A stretch of 64,000 nt of DNA. Origin: Scleromitrula shiraiana. Taxonomy: Eukaryota > Ascomycota > Leotiomycetes > Helotiales > Sclerotiniaceae. Each line of letters begins with the position of its first letter. The first letter of the stretch is position 1. The stretch is taken from NCBI GenBank assembly GCA_028455995.1, contig JABELC010000001.1, positions 1,972,501 through 2,036,500 of the forward strand, written 5' to 3'. Positions 1 to 12,510 of the stretch are shown here, in pieces. The notes below the pieces were generated by a model, which was not told the DNA's origin, ran no database searches, and saw nothing but the letters and a program-made list of their open reading frames with translations. The position numbers and the translations under genes are program-made.

Positions 1-1
1 C

Positions 2-1372
2 AAATCACAACCTACCGGAAAAGAAAAGGCCACATGGGCAAAAATTGAGCATAGCAAGGAGCCACTATCTCAAGATGATATAGCTACGCAACTGAAAAGG
101 TTGAAGGAGTCCCCAAAGACTGTAGCAGATAAGAAAGCAGCACTGTTTCCATGGCAGCAACAACAAGTCAACAATTTGCTGGATACCCTCAACAACCAGG
201 AAGCTGACCAATACTTTCATTGGTCGCTTGTTCAACTTGATAGAAGAGAAAAGATATCGAATAAGGTGCGAGAAACGGTCTTGATCACAGTGATTGTTAT
301 GCGGACGGTTAGAGACGAGTTCAAGGCGCAAGCAATTTATGAGGCTCTTGAGAGGAGGAAAGAGGATAGAGCTGCAGCCATGAACAGACCTCCAATGCCA
401 CCTCAACAACCTATGCCGCCTCAACCTATTCCGCCTCAAAATATGCCACCTCAACATATGCCACCTCAACACATACCACCTGCACATGGAGGTCCCCCTG
501 GACCACCTCCACCACAAATTGTCAATATGGGATCCCAAAACCCCAATGATCACAGATCCAATAGCCGAACACGGAAACCAAAATACCATTCAGAGTCAGA
601 CTATGAATCAGACTTTGACAGTGACACCGCTTCAAGCACCGCATCGACTATGAGCAGCTCTTTCGCAACGAGCATCAGCTCTCGATCTGGAGGACGCTCA
701 AGGAGACACAACTCACGTGGTAGACGCGGACGAAGCCGCAGCAAGCATCGTGAGCATCAAAAGGAATATTATAATGTAAAACGAGAATCATCCGAGCCGC
801 CTCGGTTTGCAGAGGCTCGACGAAGCAGTCTTACCCAGCCCCATATTGTCGAACCTCCGAAGTTGCAGAGCGCACCTCCAGCTCCTGTCCCAGCACCCGC
901 TGATACTTTTGCTGAAGGCGTCAAAGTGGGTAGAGAGTTGGAAAGAGAGAGAAATGCCCAACAGTACTTAGCGCAGCGACCACTCATTGTTAACGAACCA
1001 AACGCACTTACCATTACTGGTCGTAATGAACGTCACTATGTTACGCAACCACGATATCTACCACGTCGATACGAAGAACTTCCCGAACCTCGATATATCG
1101 AACCTCGCGCCGCTCGGTATCCTGATGCATCATATGAGGAACATAGTTTGGACGATCTATATGAGGAGGACGTCAGTTTGCGACGACTTCCTCGTGATGA
1201 AATATACAGTCGTCGCATCTCGGACGCTGAGAACTATATCCATCGAGATCCAATTATACCGAGGATTCGATATACTGGTGCTCGTCCTCAGATTTCTAAT
1301 CCCTTCGCGCCGAGAGCTCCTCCTCCTCCTCGACGTTATGCATCCAGTTACAGCAGTGGCTCTTCCTATTAG
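2..1372 (+). CDS. 5'-truncated low-complexity hypothetical protein
   Basis: The reading frame is open from base 2 to a TAG at 1370-1372, so the start lies left of the window; at least 456 residues are present. I do not recognise the family. A predicted-helical, charged N-terminal part (about 100-375 nt) is followed by a Pro/Met/Gln-rich tract (about 389-515) built on PPQ/PPQH repeats. Next come an acidic Ser/Tyr/Asp stretch and an Arg/Ser-rich stretch (about 590-770), then a Tyr/Arg-rich C-terminus ending in a Pro run and a Ser/Gly tail. This looks intrinsically disordered and could be a scaffold or RNA-associated protein, but no function is claimed. No intron is needed in the visible part. 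Confidence 0.75.
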   Translation, partial: KSQPTGKEKATWAKIEHSKEPLSQDDIATQLKRLKESPKTVADKKAALFPWQQQQVNNLLDTLNNQEADQYFHWSLVQLDRREKISNKVRETVLITVIVMRTVRDEFKAQAIYEALERRKEDRAAAMNRPPMPPQQPMPPQPIPPQNMPPQHMPPQHIPPAHGGPPGPPPPQIVNMGSQNPNDHRSNSRTRKPKYHSESDYESDFDSDTASSTASTMSSSFATSISSRSGGRSRRHNSRGRRGRSRSKHREHQKEYYNVKRESSEPPRFAEARRSSLTQPHIVEPPKLQSAPPAPVPAPADTFAEGVKVGRELERERNAQQYLAQRPLIVNEPNALTITGRNERHYVTQPRYLPRRYEELPEPRYIEPRAARYPDASYEEHSLDDLYEEDVSLRRLPRDEIYSRRISDAENYIHRDPIIPRIRYTGARPQISNPFAPRAPPPPRRYASSYSSGSSY

Positions 1373-2321
1373 GAACTGTAACTGGTTTATTAACCATCAA
1401 AAGCTTCGAAATCATGTATACAATGCTTTTCTTTTAGTTTTGAACTTGGGGTTAATGACGATTTGACGATTTGACGAATGATGATTGCTGTATGGATTAG
1501 TATGAAAGGACTCTTACTTGTTTTAATTGATGGATATCAATAGGCTGGGGAGTGAAAGATTTTGGGGATTTATGACCATGAAATACACCTTTCTGTTATC
1601 AATGTCGTTGTGCCAGATTCATGTACCACCAAAGGTTTTACAATGAGATGCCTGATTTTATCAATCGTTTCCCCGATAAATAAGAAATTGAAGTATGTAA
1701 GATCAATCATAATGTGAACATCAGACTTATATATGGGTGGGATTTTCAACTCCGATTGCCACAGTAAAGCAGTTTAGGAAGTGCAATGCTGCCCAACCAT
1801 TCAAGATGTACATCAAGAACTTCCGAATGATGCATCTCGGCCCACAGAGCTGTCACAAGGGAGGATTTTGCTGGCGACTTGGCAAGTTGGGAGGTCTGAG
1901 AACAATTGAGGGACGTCAATCTTGGCTTGATTGTGATGTGTGACCAATTCTTTATCAATTGGGGTTATTGAATACAACATTCCAGTCATATTCGATTCGA
2001 TACCACGACATGTGCCTGAAGATGTGTATTGACGTTGTATTGACGTTGTATACAAGTAAACATTGAATTGTAGCTTGATGGAAGAATGTTGAGCCTGGCC
2101 GGCAGTGTAAAAGTTTTGGGTCCAATGACGATTTTGGCGGGGTCCGAGTCGTACCGATTGCTAAGAGAAGTTTGATACATGATATAATTCCCCACGCTTC
2201 CAAAGACATCATATAAATCTCATCTTAAAAGTCAACGTTGAATTTATCATTCTCTCCATACATACATACATACAATACTATCTATTAAACCATTCTCCGA
2301 ATTACAAGAAAATTATCAATC
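1373..2321. other. Intergenic: 3' flank of the first gene and TPI promoter
   Basis: No convincing gene. Short ORFs on both strands at 1737-2212 overlap each other, lack family resemblance and are best read as chance. The last 110 bp are the presumed promoter and 5' UTR of the isomerase gene. Confidence 0.6.
2211..2218 (+). promoter_or_regulatory. Candidate TATA box of the TPI gene
   Basis: ATATAAAT lies about 110 bp upstream of the isomerase ATG. A CATA-repeat and pyrimidine-rich leader follows, typical of highly expressed fungal glycolytic genes. Inferred from position only. Confidence 0.4.
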
Positions 2322-3246
2322 ATGCCTCGCCAATTTTTTGTCGGAGGTAACTTCAAGATGTGAGTTTTGTTGTTTGCATTCCCCCCACCATGTAAAGAGA
2401 ATTTCACCAGATCTAATTCTCCTGTCTACGTAGGAATGGATCTGTTGATTCCATCAAGAAGATCGTTGGATATCTCAATGATGCTAAGTTAGATCCTAAA
2501 GCTGGTTCGTATTTACCTTAAGTAAAGCTCTGCTTGTTGGGGCGGATTTCTCAAACCTGCTTACCCCTCAGTCGTCCCCTTCGGAACCATACTGATAGCT
2601 ATATTTCACAGAGGTTGTCATTGCCCCACCAGCTCTTTACCTTCTTCTTACTCGCGAGCACTTGAGATCTGGCCTTGAGGTTGCAGCACAAAACGTTTTC
2701 GACAAGCCCAATGGTGCTTTCACTGGTGAAATTTCAGTGGAACAACTCAAGGATAGCAACATTACCTGGACACTTCTCGGACACTCTGAGCGTCGTGTCG
2801 TTCTACAAGAAGATGATGTTTTCGTAGCATCAAAGACCAAGGCTGCTCTTGATGGTGGAATTGGCGTTATTTTCTGCTGTGGAGAGACCCTCGAACAGAG
2901 AGAAGCCAACAAGACAATTGAAGTTGTCACTACTCAGTTGAAGGCAGTCAAGGACAAGGTCGCCGATTGGTCAAAGATTGTTATTGCATACGAGCCAATT
3001 TGGGCTATTGGTACTGGAAAGGTTGCCTCAACCGAGCAAGCCCAAGAAGTTCACGCTGCTATTCGATCCTGGTTGAAGAAGGAGGTCAGCGATAAGGCAG
3101 CAGATGAGACCAGAATTATCTACGGTGGCAGTGTTAACGAGAAGAACTGCAAGGATTTGAGCAAACAGGAGGATATTGATGGTTTCTTGGTTGGAGGGGC
3201 TTCATTGAAGCCAGCTTTCGTTGACATTATCAACAGCCACCTATGA
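2322..3246 (+). CDS. tpi1: Triosephosphate isomerase
   Basis: Interconverts dihydroxyacetone phosphate and glyceraldehyde-3-phosphate in cytosolic glycolysis. Exons are 2322-2359, 2434-2504 and 2612-3246, giving 247 residues, the usual family length. The first intron splits the Met codon of the active-site loop and its donor is GTGAGT. Catalytic residues are visible: Lys12 in GGNFKM, His94 in LLGHSERR and Glu164 in AYEPIWAIGTG, and the phosphate-gripping GGSV and GGAS loops are intact. The start is the first ATG after a pyrimidine-rich leader and matches the family N-terminus. It converges on the mL43 gene. Nothing suggests loss of function. Confidence 0.97.
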
Positions 3247-3941
3247 AGGATGGAAAAAGTTCATGATTCACGACTGTAATGATGGGTAGTTTCTCTTGGG
3301 CGATGAAAGCATGGGTCTTAGCAGTACGAAGAATTCCATGAAACTTATATCCATCAGAGCTAGATTAAAATGCCTTTTCTATGTAAGCCAAAGTTTGATC
3401 CGTAAACACAATATTCCCTAAGGGCTTTTGCATAGCTTGAACTTCACTCCACGTTAAGTAGATTAAGGAACCGCCCAATTATGTGATTGTTACTTGTAAA
3501 ATTCTATATATATGTGCCGGAAAAGCCCAGCTCCGTTTGGTATTCAAAAAGCTAAAACTGAGAGTGGCCTTATGTTTATCCCTCCATATCTCGAGGCTAA
3601 CAGAACAGGCTATGACATGTTCTTAGTTATTGAGCCTATAGAATATGCACTCTAGGTCTACTTCGCCTTCATACGGTCGAATCTAGGCCTGTGTACTGCT
3701 GTGACCATGGAACCCATGTAAGAGAAGGCGGAACAAGATCTAGACGGTGACATCCAAGAAGGAGACAACCTGGGAGAGGTAATATCGCATAATATATAAC
3801 GTAAATGAGATATTTTGATCATTTAACTTGGTCCATGACTTCGAGAGTATTCGACACAGCACCATTGACATCCATGGTTCCCATTCCCCAACGCCAATAA
3901 TGCCTCTACGTATAATACACCAAAATATCGATGCATCCTTC
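3247..3941. other. Intergenic between convergent TPI and mL43 genes
   Basis: Holds the 3' ends of two convergent genes. No ORF with family resemblance and no RNA gene seen. Confidence 0.6.
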
Positions 3942-4464
3942 TTAGACCTTGATACCTCCACCATGATAAGGACTCCATACGCCTCTGACACTCTCGTTGA
4001 TGCTTCGAACTGGTTTTGTGACTCTCTTCAGCTTTTCCCCGCTAGCATCCCGCAATAGCTCTGCCTTTTGTAAGATCTGCTCCTTCTCTAAATTTCTGAC
4101 ACAAATGGCCTTTTCACGGCCATTGGCATAATGTCCGATTATGACGGGGTGTTTCGAGGGTCGAGGAGAGACGTTTATTTCGATTTGAGGATTGGCTACG
4201 GCGAATCTGGAGAGCGAGCTTTTGAGGAAAGAACTGCAGCATGATCAGTAAATAACAAGATCCAAATACCATAGATTCAAACTTACTTCATCCCCTTGGA
4301 ACTGCCTGCCCAATCGCAATAATGAAAATCGAGGCGTACGCATTGCAGTATGAAGGCGCCGAGACCATTCTAAATTCGATTTTGATTAGAAAGTCGCATT
4401 GGAACAAGAATACATATTTCCATACCTGACTGGTGGTCGTTTTCCTTAATCCTGTAATCCTCAT
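3942..4464 (-). CDS. mrpl51: Mitochondrial large-subunit ribosomal protein mL43 (MRPL51)
   Basis: A structural protein of the mitochondrial large ribosomal subunit. Three exons on the minus strand (4464-4426, 4369-4287, 4233-3942) give 137 residues, close to the yeast protein. The first exon has only 13 codons. Family hallmarks are an N-terminal GLRKTTT basic segment, a central FHYCDWAGSSKGMN segment typical of the L51/S25/CI-B8 fold, and a C-terminal SVRGVWSPYH motif. Donors GTATGG and GTAAGT and acceptors TAG and CAG are ordinary. Single-ORF prediction misses the gene because each exon is short. It is divergent from U1-70K, with 278 bp between start codons. Confidence 0.93.
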
Positions 4465-4742
4465 CTTTGCGGTTGTATTGGCCTCGAAATTGTAGTCTCA
4501 ATAGAACATCACTATTATCGAGATTATCAGGAAATTCAAGATGGTCACGTGAAAGTGATACTAAATTTAAGCTAGGCTTGAAGCTTCACCTCAGGTCACC
4601 ATCAGGCCTTTCGATTTTGCGACGCGACACAATCTTTTTCAAGTTAATTCCATCAATTGATGAGATAACAACATATCACAGTTATCTCACAAACTGCATT
4701 TCTTACGATTTAATCAAGTCTATAAACTGACGTCAGGTCACA
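4465..4742. promoter_or_regulatory. Shared upstream region of mL43 and U1-70K
   Basis: These 278 bp separate two divergent start codons and must hold both promoters. No specific factor site could be assigned. The short + ORF at 4467-4730 has no family resemblance. Confidence 0.5.
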
Positions 4743-6357
4743 ATGACTGACAAACTCCCACCAAATCTTCTCGCACTCTTCGCTCCTCGACCTCCTTTGC
4801 GATGGGTTCCACCATCAGACCACGCGCCTGAAAACCGCAAAACTCCGCTCATCACTGGTCTAGCCGCATACCTTCCAGCACTTCAAGAATACAAGGAAAC
4901 CGATCAATACGAGGCCACAGAGAGTTTCATCCAGAGGAAAGATCGCATAAAGCAAGAGAAGAAGGAAGCACACGAAAAGCTTCTTAATGATGCCCCTATA
5001 ACATGTAAGAGCCATCCTTCATGTTCAAATCACTTTTTCATACTCCAACTCTATCTCTAAAGTGATGGTATCTTAAATCAGTACTAACGCTCTGTCGATC
5101 ATAGTCAGACCACAAGAAGATCCAAATATTCGAGGCGACGCTTTTAAAACTCTTATTGTTAGCCGATTGGATTACGAGGCCACTGAGAAGGATCTGGAGC
5201 GCGAGTTTGGCAGATTTGGGCCTATTGAGAGAGTATGTATACTCAGACCTTTTTGTTATGCTTGACGAATGCTAACCTGAAGCCTGCAGATTCGAATAGT
5301 TACTGATACTCATCAAGATGAAAAACCCGGAAAGAAGAAAAAGAAGCATCGTGGATACGCATTCGTCGTTTTTGAGCGAGAAAAAGACATGAGAGGTAAA
5401 CTCGATTACACCCCCATATATATCCCAGTGCCAATCCCGTGAATGTGCTTGTACAAAAAATACAGCCATCCAACAACCTGTCATTTCTTTCTTTCCTTCT
5501 GCTACCCAGATCAAGGTATATGAATATGGGTAAATGACTGACAAATGCGCCTTGCTCGCGCTTCGTGAATAGCTGGTTTAGATAACTGTGATGGCATCAG
5601 AATTAAGGATCGCCGAATTAAGGTAGATGTTGAAAGAGGCCGAACTGTGAAAGGATGGTTACCTCGTCGACTTGGAGGTGGATTAGGAGGTCGTGGATAC
5701 ACAAAAACTATCCCTCCTCGACCGATGGGGCCTGGTGGATTTGGTGGTGCACCAGGAGGCCCTGGCGGATTCCGCGGTGGTTTCCGAGGCGGTTTTGATG
5801 GAGGCAGGGGACGTGGTGGTGGCGGCGGTTTCAGAGGTGGTTTTGATCGAGGAGGATATGGCGGCGGTGGACGAGGTGGCATTGGTTACCAAGGTGGTGG
5901 AGGATTTGGTAATAGAGGTGACCGTGGTGATCGTGGTGGGTATGGATCAGCCAATGGTTATGCCCCTCCTAATGCACCAGCTGGCCCAGGTGGCGGAGGC
6001 CGTGGAGGTTACGGGGGAGGTGGATATGGTAGCCGAGGAGGTTTTGGTGGCTCAGGATCACCCGATCGCAATGGTCCTGGGGGTGGAGCACCAGCTGGTG
6101 GGTATGACTCTCGTGGAGGTCGCTCATATGATGATAGATCCGGCGGATATCGCGGAGGTAACCGTGGCTATGGTGATCGTGATGGAGGCCCTCCTCGTGG
6201 AGGAAGTGGCAGCAACATGGAGCCGGTAAGACCTAGAGATGGATATCGTGACAGAGATGGAGGATATGGTAGCCGACCACGCGAAGACGATTCACGAAAG
6301 AGACCTTATGAAAGCAATGGTTATGAGGAAGATCCTCGCAAGCTACGAAGGTACTAG
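4743..6357 (+). CDS. snp1: U1 small nuclear ribonucleoprotein 70 kDa (U1-70K)
   Basis: Core protein of the U1 snRNP, which binds U1 stem-loop I and helps recognise 5' splice sites. Exons are 4743-5004, 5105-5232, 5290-5395 and 5573-6357, giving 426 residues. The N-terminal U1-70K-specific region (LLALFAPRPPLRWVPP) is followed by one RRM. RNP2 is TLIVSRL and RNP1 is RGYAFVVF. The diagnostic VDVERGRTVKGW then LPRRLGGGLGG segment follows, and then an Arg/Gly-rich tail of about 200 residues ending in RRY. The acceptor at 5571-5572 was chosen because it keeps the family spacing between the RRM helix and CDGIRIKDRR; an alternative TAG seven bases downstream would shorten it. Confidence 0.95.
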
Positions 6358-6977
6358 GTACAACAAGACTGTCTGGTGGGTTTACAGTCTTGTGGTGGGT
6401 TTTTCGAATCTTCAATGTTTCTTCCCTTCTCGAACAGGGGTAAGCGATTTTTCGATGCACTTTATTATTACCAAGTTTACCAAGGTAATATTGTCATCGT
6501 CTACTTTACTTACAGACATTCCGACAAACACAAAAGCTTTGGCTTCATTTATCTCGATATCCCAAAATTACGATAGTATACGACTCTCTATTCAACATCT
6601 CACAAATATTCAAAAAATGATATGGTTTGGTTTGGTACGACTGGTTCCTGTTTACATACTTTGATCTTTGAGGTAAGGTCAGAGGTAAGAAAAAGGTACC
6701 ATCTGATCATATAACTCTAGTGCTCTTTAGTTTACTTTTTGGCTGGGAATTGGCTTTTTTTATTTGTACGATCAGAAAGGAGGAATGCACATCAAAGTGG
6801 TAAGATGGAAAAATTCGGAAATACATGCTCATGGAATGAAATTGATGGTGGTTTTAATTGAAAGTATCTCATGACACAAAAGTAGCGCCGGTGAACGCCT
6901 ACGTAGCCTTTTGACTGTATGATAGTTTAGAACAAGAACGACGATACGGGATTGCTTTTTTTGTTTTTCCTTTTTTT
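6358..6977. other. Intergenic between convergent U1-70K and MRT4
   Basis: 3' flanks of two convergent genes, including pyrimidine tracts. The ORFs at 6233-6664 are shadows of the RG-rich exon or chance. Nothing else seen. Confidence 0.6.
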
Positions 6978-7994
6978 TTACTCTTCCATAGCTTCTATTT
7001 CCGTCACTTCTTGGTTGGCCGCACTCCAGTATCTGTATCATTGTTAGTTTAGCTAGCCACTTGCATTATACCTCAAAAGAAAGAGAAAGGGAGAAAAGAG
7101 CAACTTACGCAACCAATTGCACTGTGAAATCAGCGGTCGCCACTCCAAACAGCTTCAACAACCGTGTCTGCCTACTATCCAATACATCCCCCTCCTCACA
7201 AACCACATACTCATTCTCCAACGTAATCTTCCCCTTCACCAACGTAGTCGGAACATTAAGTCTCCTCAACTCAGGCTCCAAACTATGCGCCATGGGCACA
7301 TCATCCTCGGGAGCTATCTCCCCACCCATACTATAGACGACGCCAGCGGGGAGGGTAAAAGTACGCGAGGCGGGGGTTCCGCTGCGCGCGAAATCCGTCT
7401 TGCTTAGCTCGTTAAAGAAAGTGGTTATGGCGGCGGGCTCGCGGTTGGTGAAGAGGAGGCCGACGTTGCCGACGAGGTGTTTGGCCAGGTGGTGCGTGTT
7501 AGGTTGATGTTCGTCGGCGTCGGTGGTGCCGAGGGCTTTGGCCATTACTTTTGTTTTGCCAAAGAATAAGCTGGGATAGGAGGGAGTTTTGTTAGTTTTT
7601 GTAGGTTTGAAGGTACAATGAATGATAGGCAATTTTTCCTTCTTCCAGTCCCAATTCCAAGCTCCTACCCATTCCCATCAAGCTCCCGCATTCAAAAGTG
7701 AAGCACAGAGAAGAGAGAGAGAGAAGAAAATCCCCGAAAATCAAATCCCAGATCCAAATAGACAAAAAGCAAAATACGTAAAAAAAAAAGCTCCAAAACG
7801 AACCGACAATCACTCAATTCATTCCTCACATCCTTCAAATAAGTATTCCTCATATTATCCACCGAGAACACAAAACAATGCTGATACGAATCGAGAGAAT
7901 CGCGCACATTGGCGAATAGTTTCAGACTGAGCTCTTTTCCTTTCTTGTCGACCTTCGTTAGGTGGACGACGCGCGCGCGCTTGGATTTGGGCAT
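6978..7994 (-). CDS. mrt4: Ribosome assembly factor MRT4
   Basis: Nuclear P0-like protein that occupies the stalk site on pre-60S particles until P0 replaces it. Exons on the minus strand are 7994-7804, 7570-7109 and 7032-6978, giving 235 residues, essentially the yeast length. The N-terminus MPKSKRARVVHLTKV and the junction NELSDC/RLFFGKTKVMAKALG are typical. The last exon supplies VQLVAYWSA followed by NQEVTEIEAMEE. Without it the second exon appears to stop at once after QLVA, because GCGTAAGTT reads as a stop but is a GTAAGT donor. The gene is divergent from MDM10, with 331 bp between starts. Exon 2 shows the C-rich to G-rich coding-strand switch reported in the findings. Confidence 0.95.
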
Positions 7995-8325
7995 GGTGTA
8001 TATGTCTGAGGTGAAGGGGAGAGGTGGTGGAGGTTGTGGGGAGGTAGATGGGGAGGTAGACGGGAATTGAGGTTTGCAAAAATGGATGGATTGATAAACT
8101 TATTTTTATTTTGCGATAAAGTTTTTGGATAAGATTTTGCGCTAGCGGGACTAGGTTGGGTAGGGGTCGGGGGTGGGGTTCTTCCACTTCCGTTTATTTG
8201 TATGGCATGGATGCAAACAAGCTTCAAGAGCTTCAAAATTATTTCTTAGAAGAATAATTTGAATTGCACGACGAGTTGTACGAATTTAACTTTGATGTGG
8301 ATGATTCTGGGAGGATTGTGCGGAG
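7995..8325. promoter_or_regulatory. Shared upstream region of MRT4 and MDM10
   Basis: 331 bp between divergent start codons. It contains a G-rich tract near 8140-8180 and AT-rich stretches. No specific site assigned. Confidence 0.45.
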
Positions 8326-9609
8326 ATGTTGGAGTTTATGGATTATGTGCAGTATGCATTTTATAATGCAACGCGGTGGAATCATGAGAATTCATACTCG
8401 GAATTGACAGCTACTGCGAAAGGTATTACACTAGATCACTCACTACCCATGGCACCGCCCACCCAGCTTGCGAAATAACCTGCTGATAAGACTTCCTCTT
8501 ATTACAAAGGTCTGCTCGATTTCGAAACACCCGGCGGTCTGCGACTTAATCTCTCCTCTCTCAGTTCGCCCAATTTCGCAACCTCGTATGCGTTAGGTAG
8601 TGTAGGGCTTGTAGATGGATCGCTCTCGTATCTCTATTCGTCGCTTCCTCTGCGGACGGTGTCGCAGAGTGTGAGCATTAATTTGTATGATGTTATAAGG
8701 GGGTATAGACAGATTCAGGAATTGAGGAGGGTGGATGAGCCGTGGATGTGGGAGCAGTGGCATGGGGGTCAGCGGGTTGATAGGAGGGATACGCTACTTT
8801 ACGGACGACTTTATTTGCCGCAGAGTACGTTGGAGGCTTTGTATTTGAGGCGGATTAGTCCTTCGCAGCAGGTGAGACTTACGGCTGTTAGTGATAGTCG
8901 GTTGCGTAATGGGGGGACCATTTTGGCTTTGCATCAGTATGATGTTGGGAAGTATAGTGCGGAGACGTTGTATTCTACGGATGGTGGATTGTTAGGAGTT
9001 CGAGGATTATATAATTTTGGGCCAGATCCGAGGAAAGAGGTTACGGAGTCACCTACACCTAGAATGGACGATCGATTTTATGGACGATTCAGTGCAGGCG
9101 CGGAACTGTACTATGGGACTTTGAATAAGTCAGGTGGTGTTAGTGTTGGTGGTAGATTTGCTACTTTGCCGGCTCATAAAGGGATACCATTGACAGCGAC
9201 TTTGACGTTGAATCCGCTGATGGGAAATATTAGCTCGACTTATGCTGTTAAAGCTGGCAAAAATTTATCCTTGTGTTCGAGGTTAGATTTCAATGTTTAC
9301 AGCTATGAGAGCGACCTAGTGGTTGGCTGTGAGTTATGGAAGATGAAAGCACCAGTTGAGAAAGCTCGTGAGAGAAGCATGGCTGCAAAACTTGCTTGGA
9401 GACTTGACGAAGTCGATACGAAAAAGGAAAAGGAACCCGAAGAGGTTGCGGGGGTTCTAAAGGCTCGAGTTGATCAAAATTTGAAGGTCCGTCTGTTATG
9501 GGAGGGTAGAGTTAAGGAGCTTTTGTTTACACTTGGAACAATGGTTGATATGAAAAGGAGAGATCAACCTTTCAGGGCACTCGGCTTGGAATTACAGTAT
9601 TCTTCATGA
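8326..9609 (+). CDS. mdm10: Mitochondrial distribution and morphology protein 10 (ERMES/SAM subunit)
   Basis: Outer-membrane beta-barrel protein of the ER-mitochondria encounter structure that also joins the SAM complex in Tom40 assembly. Exons 8326-8422 and 8510-9609 give 398 residues. The N-terminus MLEFMDYVQYAFYNAT and the segment across the single intron (TATAK/GLLDFETPGGLRLNLS) are characteristic, as are FATSYALGSVGLVDGSLSYLY and the C-terminal LGLELQYSS strand, which resembles a beta-signal. The start is the first ATG giving the conserved N-terminus. It carries no N-terminal targeting peptide, as expected for a barrel. It is divergent from MRT4. Confidence 0.94.
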
Positions 9610-12510
9610 ATTGTGTAGCCGCTGAAACGGTGTATGCTACAACTCATGTTGTGATATCCTAAAATTACGCCCAAGTTCCCAAGAAATTGGAAACGGAATA
9701 TTGATTTGGGGGGCACTCCCAGCAGAGTCTGGGCTGATTTCGCCAAGGCGGAATCAGACTCCAAAGCAACACTCGCGCCACCACCTAGAAGGGCCACCGC
9801 ATGTATACAATGACAAGATCCAGGTAAAATATCAGACGAGGCTGACGTGAAGTCTTGTATGTAGAGGCTTTTTGTGTAATTGGGGGCCGCCTGCGTTTTG
9901 GGCACACCGAATGCCTTACCTCGTTCGCTCGTACCCATAGGAAATGCTGAGGTCACTTAATAATATTCTCTTAGCGATGGAAGAAGCGCAAAAATTGTGC
10001 CGATTAAAAGTATGGATTCGATCTTTATATCGAAATGCCTAGGATACGTTTATGATGTAATAATAACAACCAGAATTTCGAAACTCCTATCTCCTCATCT
10101 CAAAGGAGTTTCCGGAAGAAACCTATGTCATAATCTTAATACATACGTGATTTCAATCCTTCGATTATACAGTAGATGCAAAGTAGTGATTGTGGTGTGG
10201 TGTGGTTATTATCTTATGTTGTATACCAGTTGTTGTATTTATGTATGTATGATACAGGAACGAACTTAAGCGTTTGTACCTGTTAACCGTACATGATACC
10301 TATATCTACCTCGGTACTTCCGTACCTATCAATCCATCGATACAACTCAAGCTTGATACTGTCTCACACAACCAAGGCAGAATTCATACTCGTAGGCATC
10401 CCGAAGGATACTGCATATATATGTATATATATGTAAGTACTGCACAATATAAAGCAACATCCATCTACAAACTACAACAAGTAAAGTATGCGAACAAGTA
10501 CTCGACTCGATTATGTACATCGGATTTATGGATATCGATAAGAAAAGTAGATCTTTGGCTGACGCGGCTGTAGTTCTAATCTCAAATCAAATTCATCTAC
10601 CGGTATGTGTTTACAAACTAATAAAAACTAAAACTTGCATCATGGTACATACATATATTATCCGCGGGCCGTTGCAGATGACGGATAGTGGGTAGCGAGT
10701 TTCTTGTGGGTTAAAAGGGAATTTTCAGTAGAATATTTATTTATATATTTATATATATATATTTATTATTTACTATTTATTTGCTTTTGATAGTTACAAT
10801 ACACTGGCAGATTCCAGATTTTTTATACATCATTGACTTTATGAACGATATCGATGAAAGACAAAGTTCTTAAAGAAATGACATCTGGACGAGACAAGAT
10901 TTAAAACATATCTAAGAAAAAGCCAAGCAAATCCAAGATCTTGTCTTCAAGTTATACTTCAGATTGAAAAAAGTAATCAATCCAAAAATCAACATTTTCA
11001 TTTTTCCATTTTTTTTCATTTTTACTAGATTTTATTTAAAAATACATGAGTCTAACCAATAACGGCTATATTAGTTAATCTCCACCTTGATCTGGCTTGG
11101 TAAGAGTAGAGTTACTAGTAATAATAAAAATTAATAGTAAGAATTAATAATAAGGAATCAATAACCATCAAGGTACTCAAAAACCCTTAAAAATTCTTTT
11201 GCCACTCTCATGAAAAAATAACTCGTAACTCGGGAGAAAAGACAGAATCTAGTTGGGGTAATAATTATTATTATAGTAAGTTAATTGTAGTTGTATTGTT
11301 GAAGTTGTTGATCTAGAACTAATAATAATAAGTGACGGAAAGGACTATAAGAACCTCTATTTTGCTGACTAATTAGACCTGTACTATTAACCTCTTTTCT
11401 CTCTTTCTCTTTTTCTCTTGAGTCGTTTTATATGGATTGTTTGTTAGAATGATACTATAATACTATAATACTATAATACTATAATACTAATATAGTATTG
11501 TATATAATATTGTATATAATATTGTATATAATATTGTACTATAGTAGAATAGTACTATAGTAGAATATATATCTTTTCTATTCTCATCGCTCTTAATAAA
11601 TCCTTCTTTTACATACTAGTACTTCATACTTCACATGTCATATGTACATATAATGCAATATAATACCATTGTTCATAAGATCAATAATAAATATTATAGA
11701 TTTCATATTATTCCACATTTCATACTATCATACAGTCTTTACTAGTTAGTCTTTACTAGTCAGTCTTTACTCGTCAGTCTTTACTAGTCAGTCTTATATT
11801 AATCATATATCAAGACCTCATCTCATGATAATTCATCATCTCATCATAATTGATCATCTCATCTCATCTCATCTCATGCAAATCTTACATAAAGCATAAA
11901 GTTCTTGATTGTTGATGGTCAACAGTCTAGTCAAACCAAAGCTAATTAACAAAGCTATTCTACCTCACAAGGTGTTTCTATTATCAACCCAACCCAACTC
12001 AACTCATATTTATATTGATGAGTTTTCTTTCATATAGTAGTAAACAGTACGGAAGTACGTCCGTATATATTATTATATCATATTATATTTATATTCATAT
12101 TCATATTCATATTCATATTCATACTTAATTAATACCTACCTAACTACAAAAGTAATACTGATACTAAGTAATATCGTTTTACTATTAGCTACATTACCTA
12201 CTAAAATCTTGTCAATCAACCTTTTTTTTTCTTTAAACTTTACTAGTACCCATAGCTCTAAACTTCCCCTCTTTCAACCGGGCGATCTCTTGTTGTAACG
12301 ATTCGTACCTTTTTTGACGACATTATTTAAACTTACTTTTTGTTGATCCGGTTTTGATTGCAATTCAATTATACCAGCAACACGACGGGTCAATATCTGC
12401 GGTGGTTACAACTGAAACCACGGATATACAGCTGTATTGTGATATCGAGCTGGAGGAGATAAGAAGGCTAGATTCTTTACGGACGGCAAAACGAGTCGCG
12501 GGTTGTGAAA
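9610..12510. other. AT-rich intergenic spacer, 2.9 kb
   Basis: No supported gene. 9690-9950 has more balanced composition and an open minus-strand frame (9564-9956) without recognisable homology. It includes an imperfect hairpin near 9737-9771 (GCTGATTTCGCC against GGCGGAATCAG). 10740-12240 is strongly AT-rich with short tandem repeats. A minus-strand transcript or ncRNA at 9690-9950 cannot be excluded. Confidence 0.5.
11456..11800. repeat. Short tandem repeats in AT-rich spacer
   Basis: 11456-11490 repeats TACTATAATA. 11500-11550 repeats TATAATATTGTA. 11733-11800 repeats AGTCTTTACTAGTC, a 14-bp unit present about four times. All are perfect or nearly so and non-coding. Confidence 0.8.

Noticed and set aside
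9564..9956. Minus-strand 130-residue ORF downstream of MDM10
   Set aside because: No recognisable motif and it overlaps the MDM10 3' end; left open as possible ncRNA but not called.
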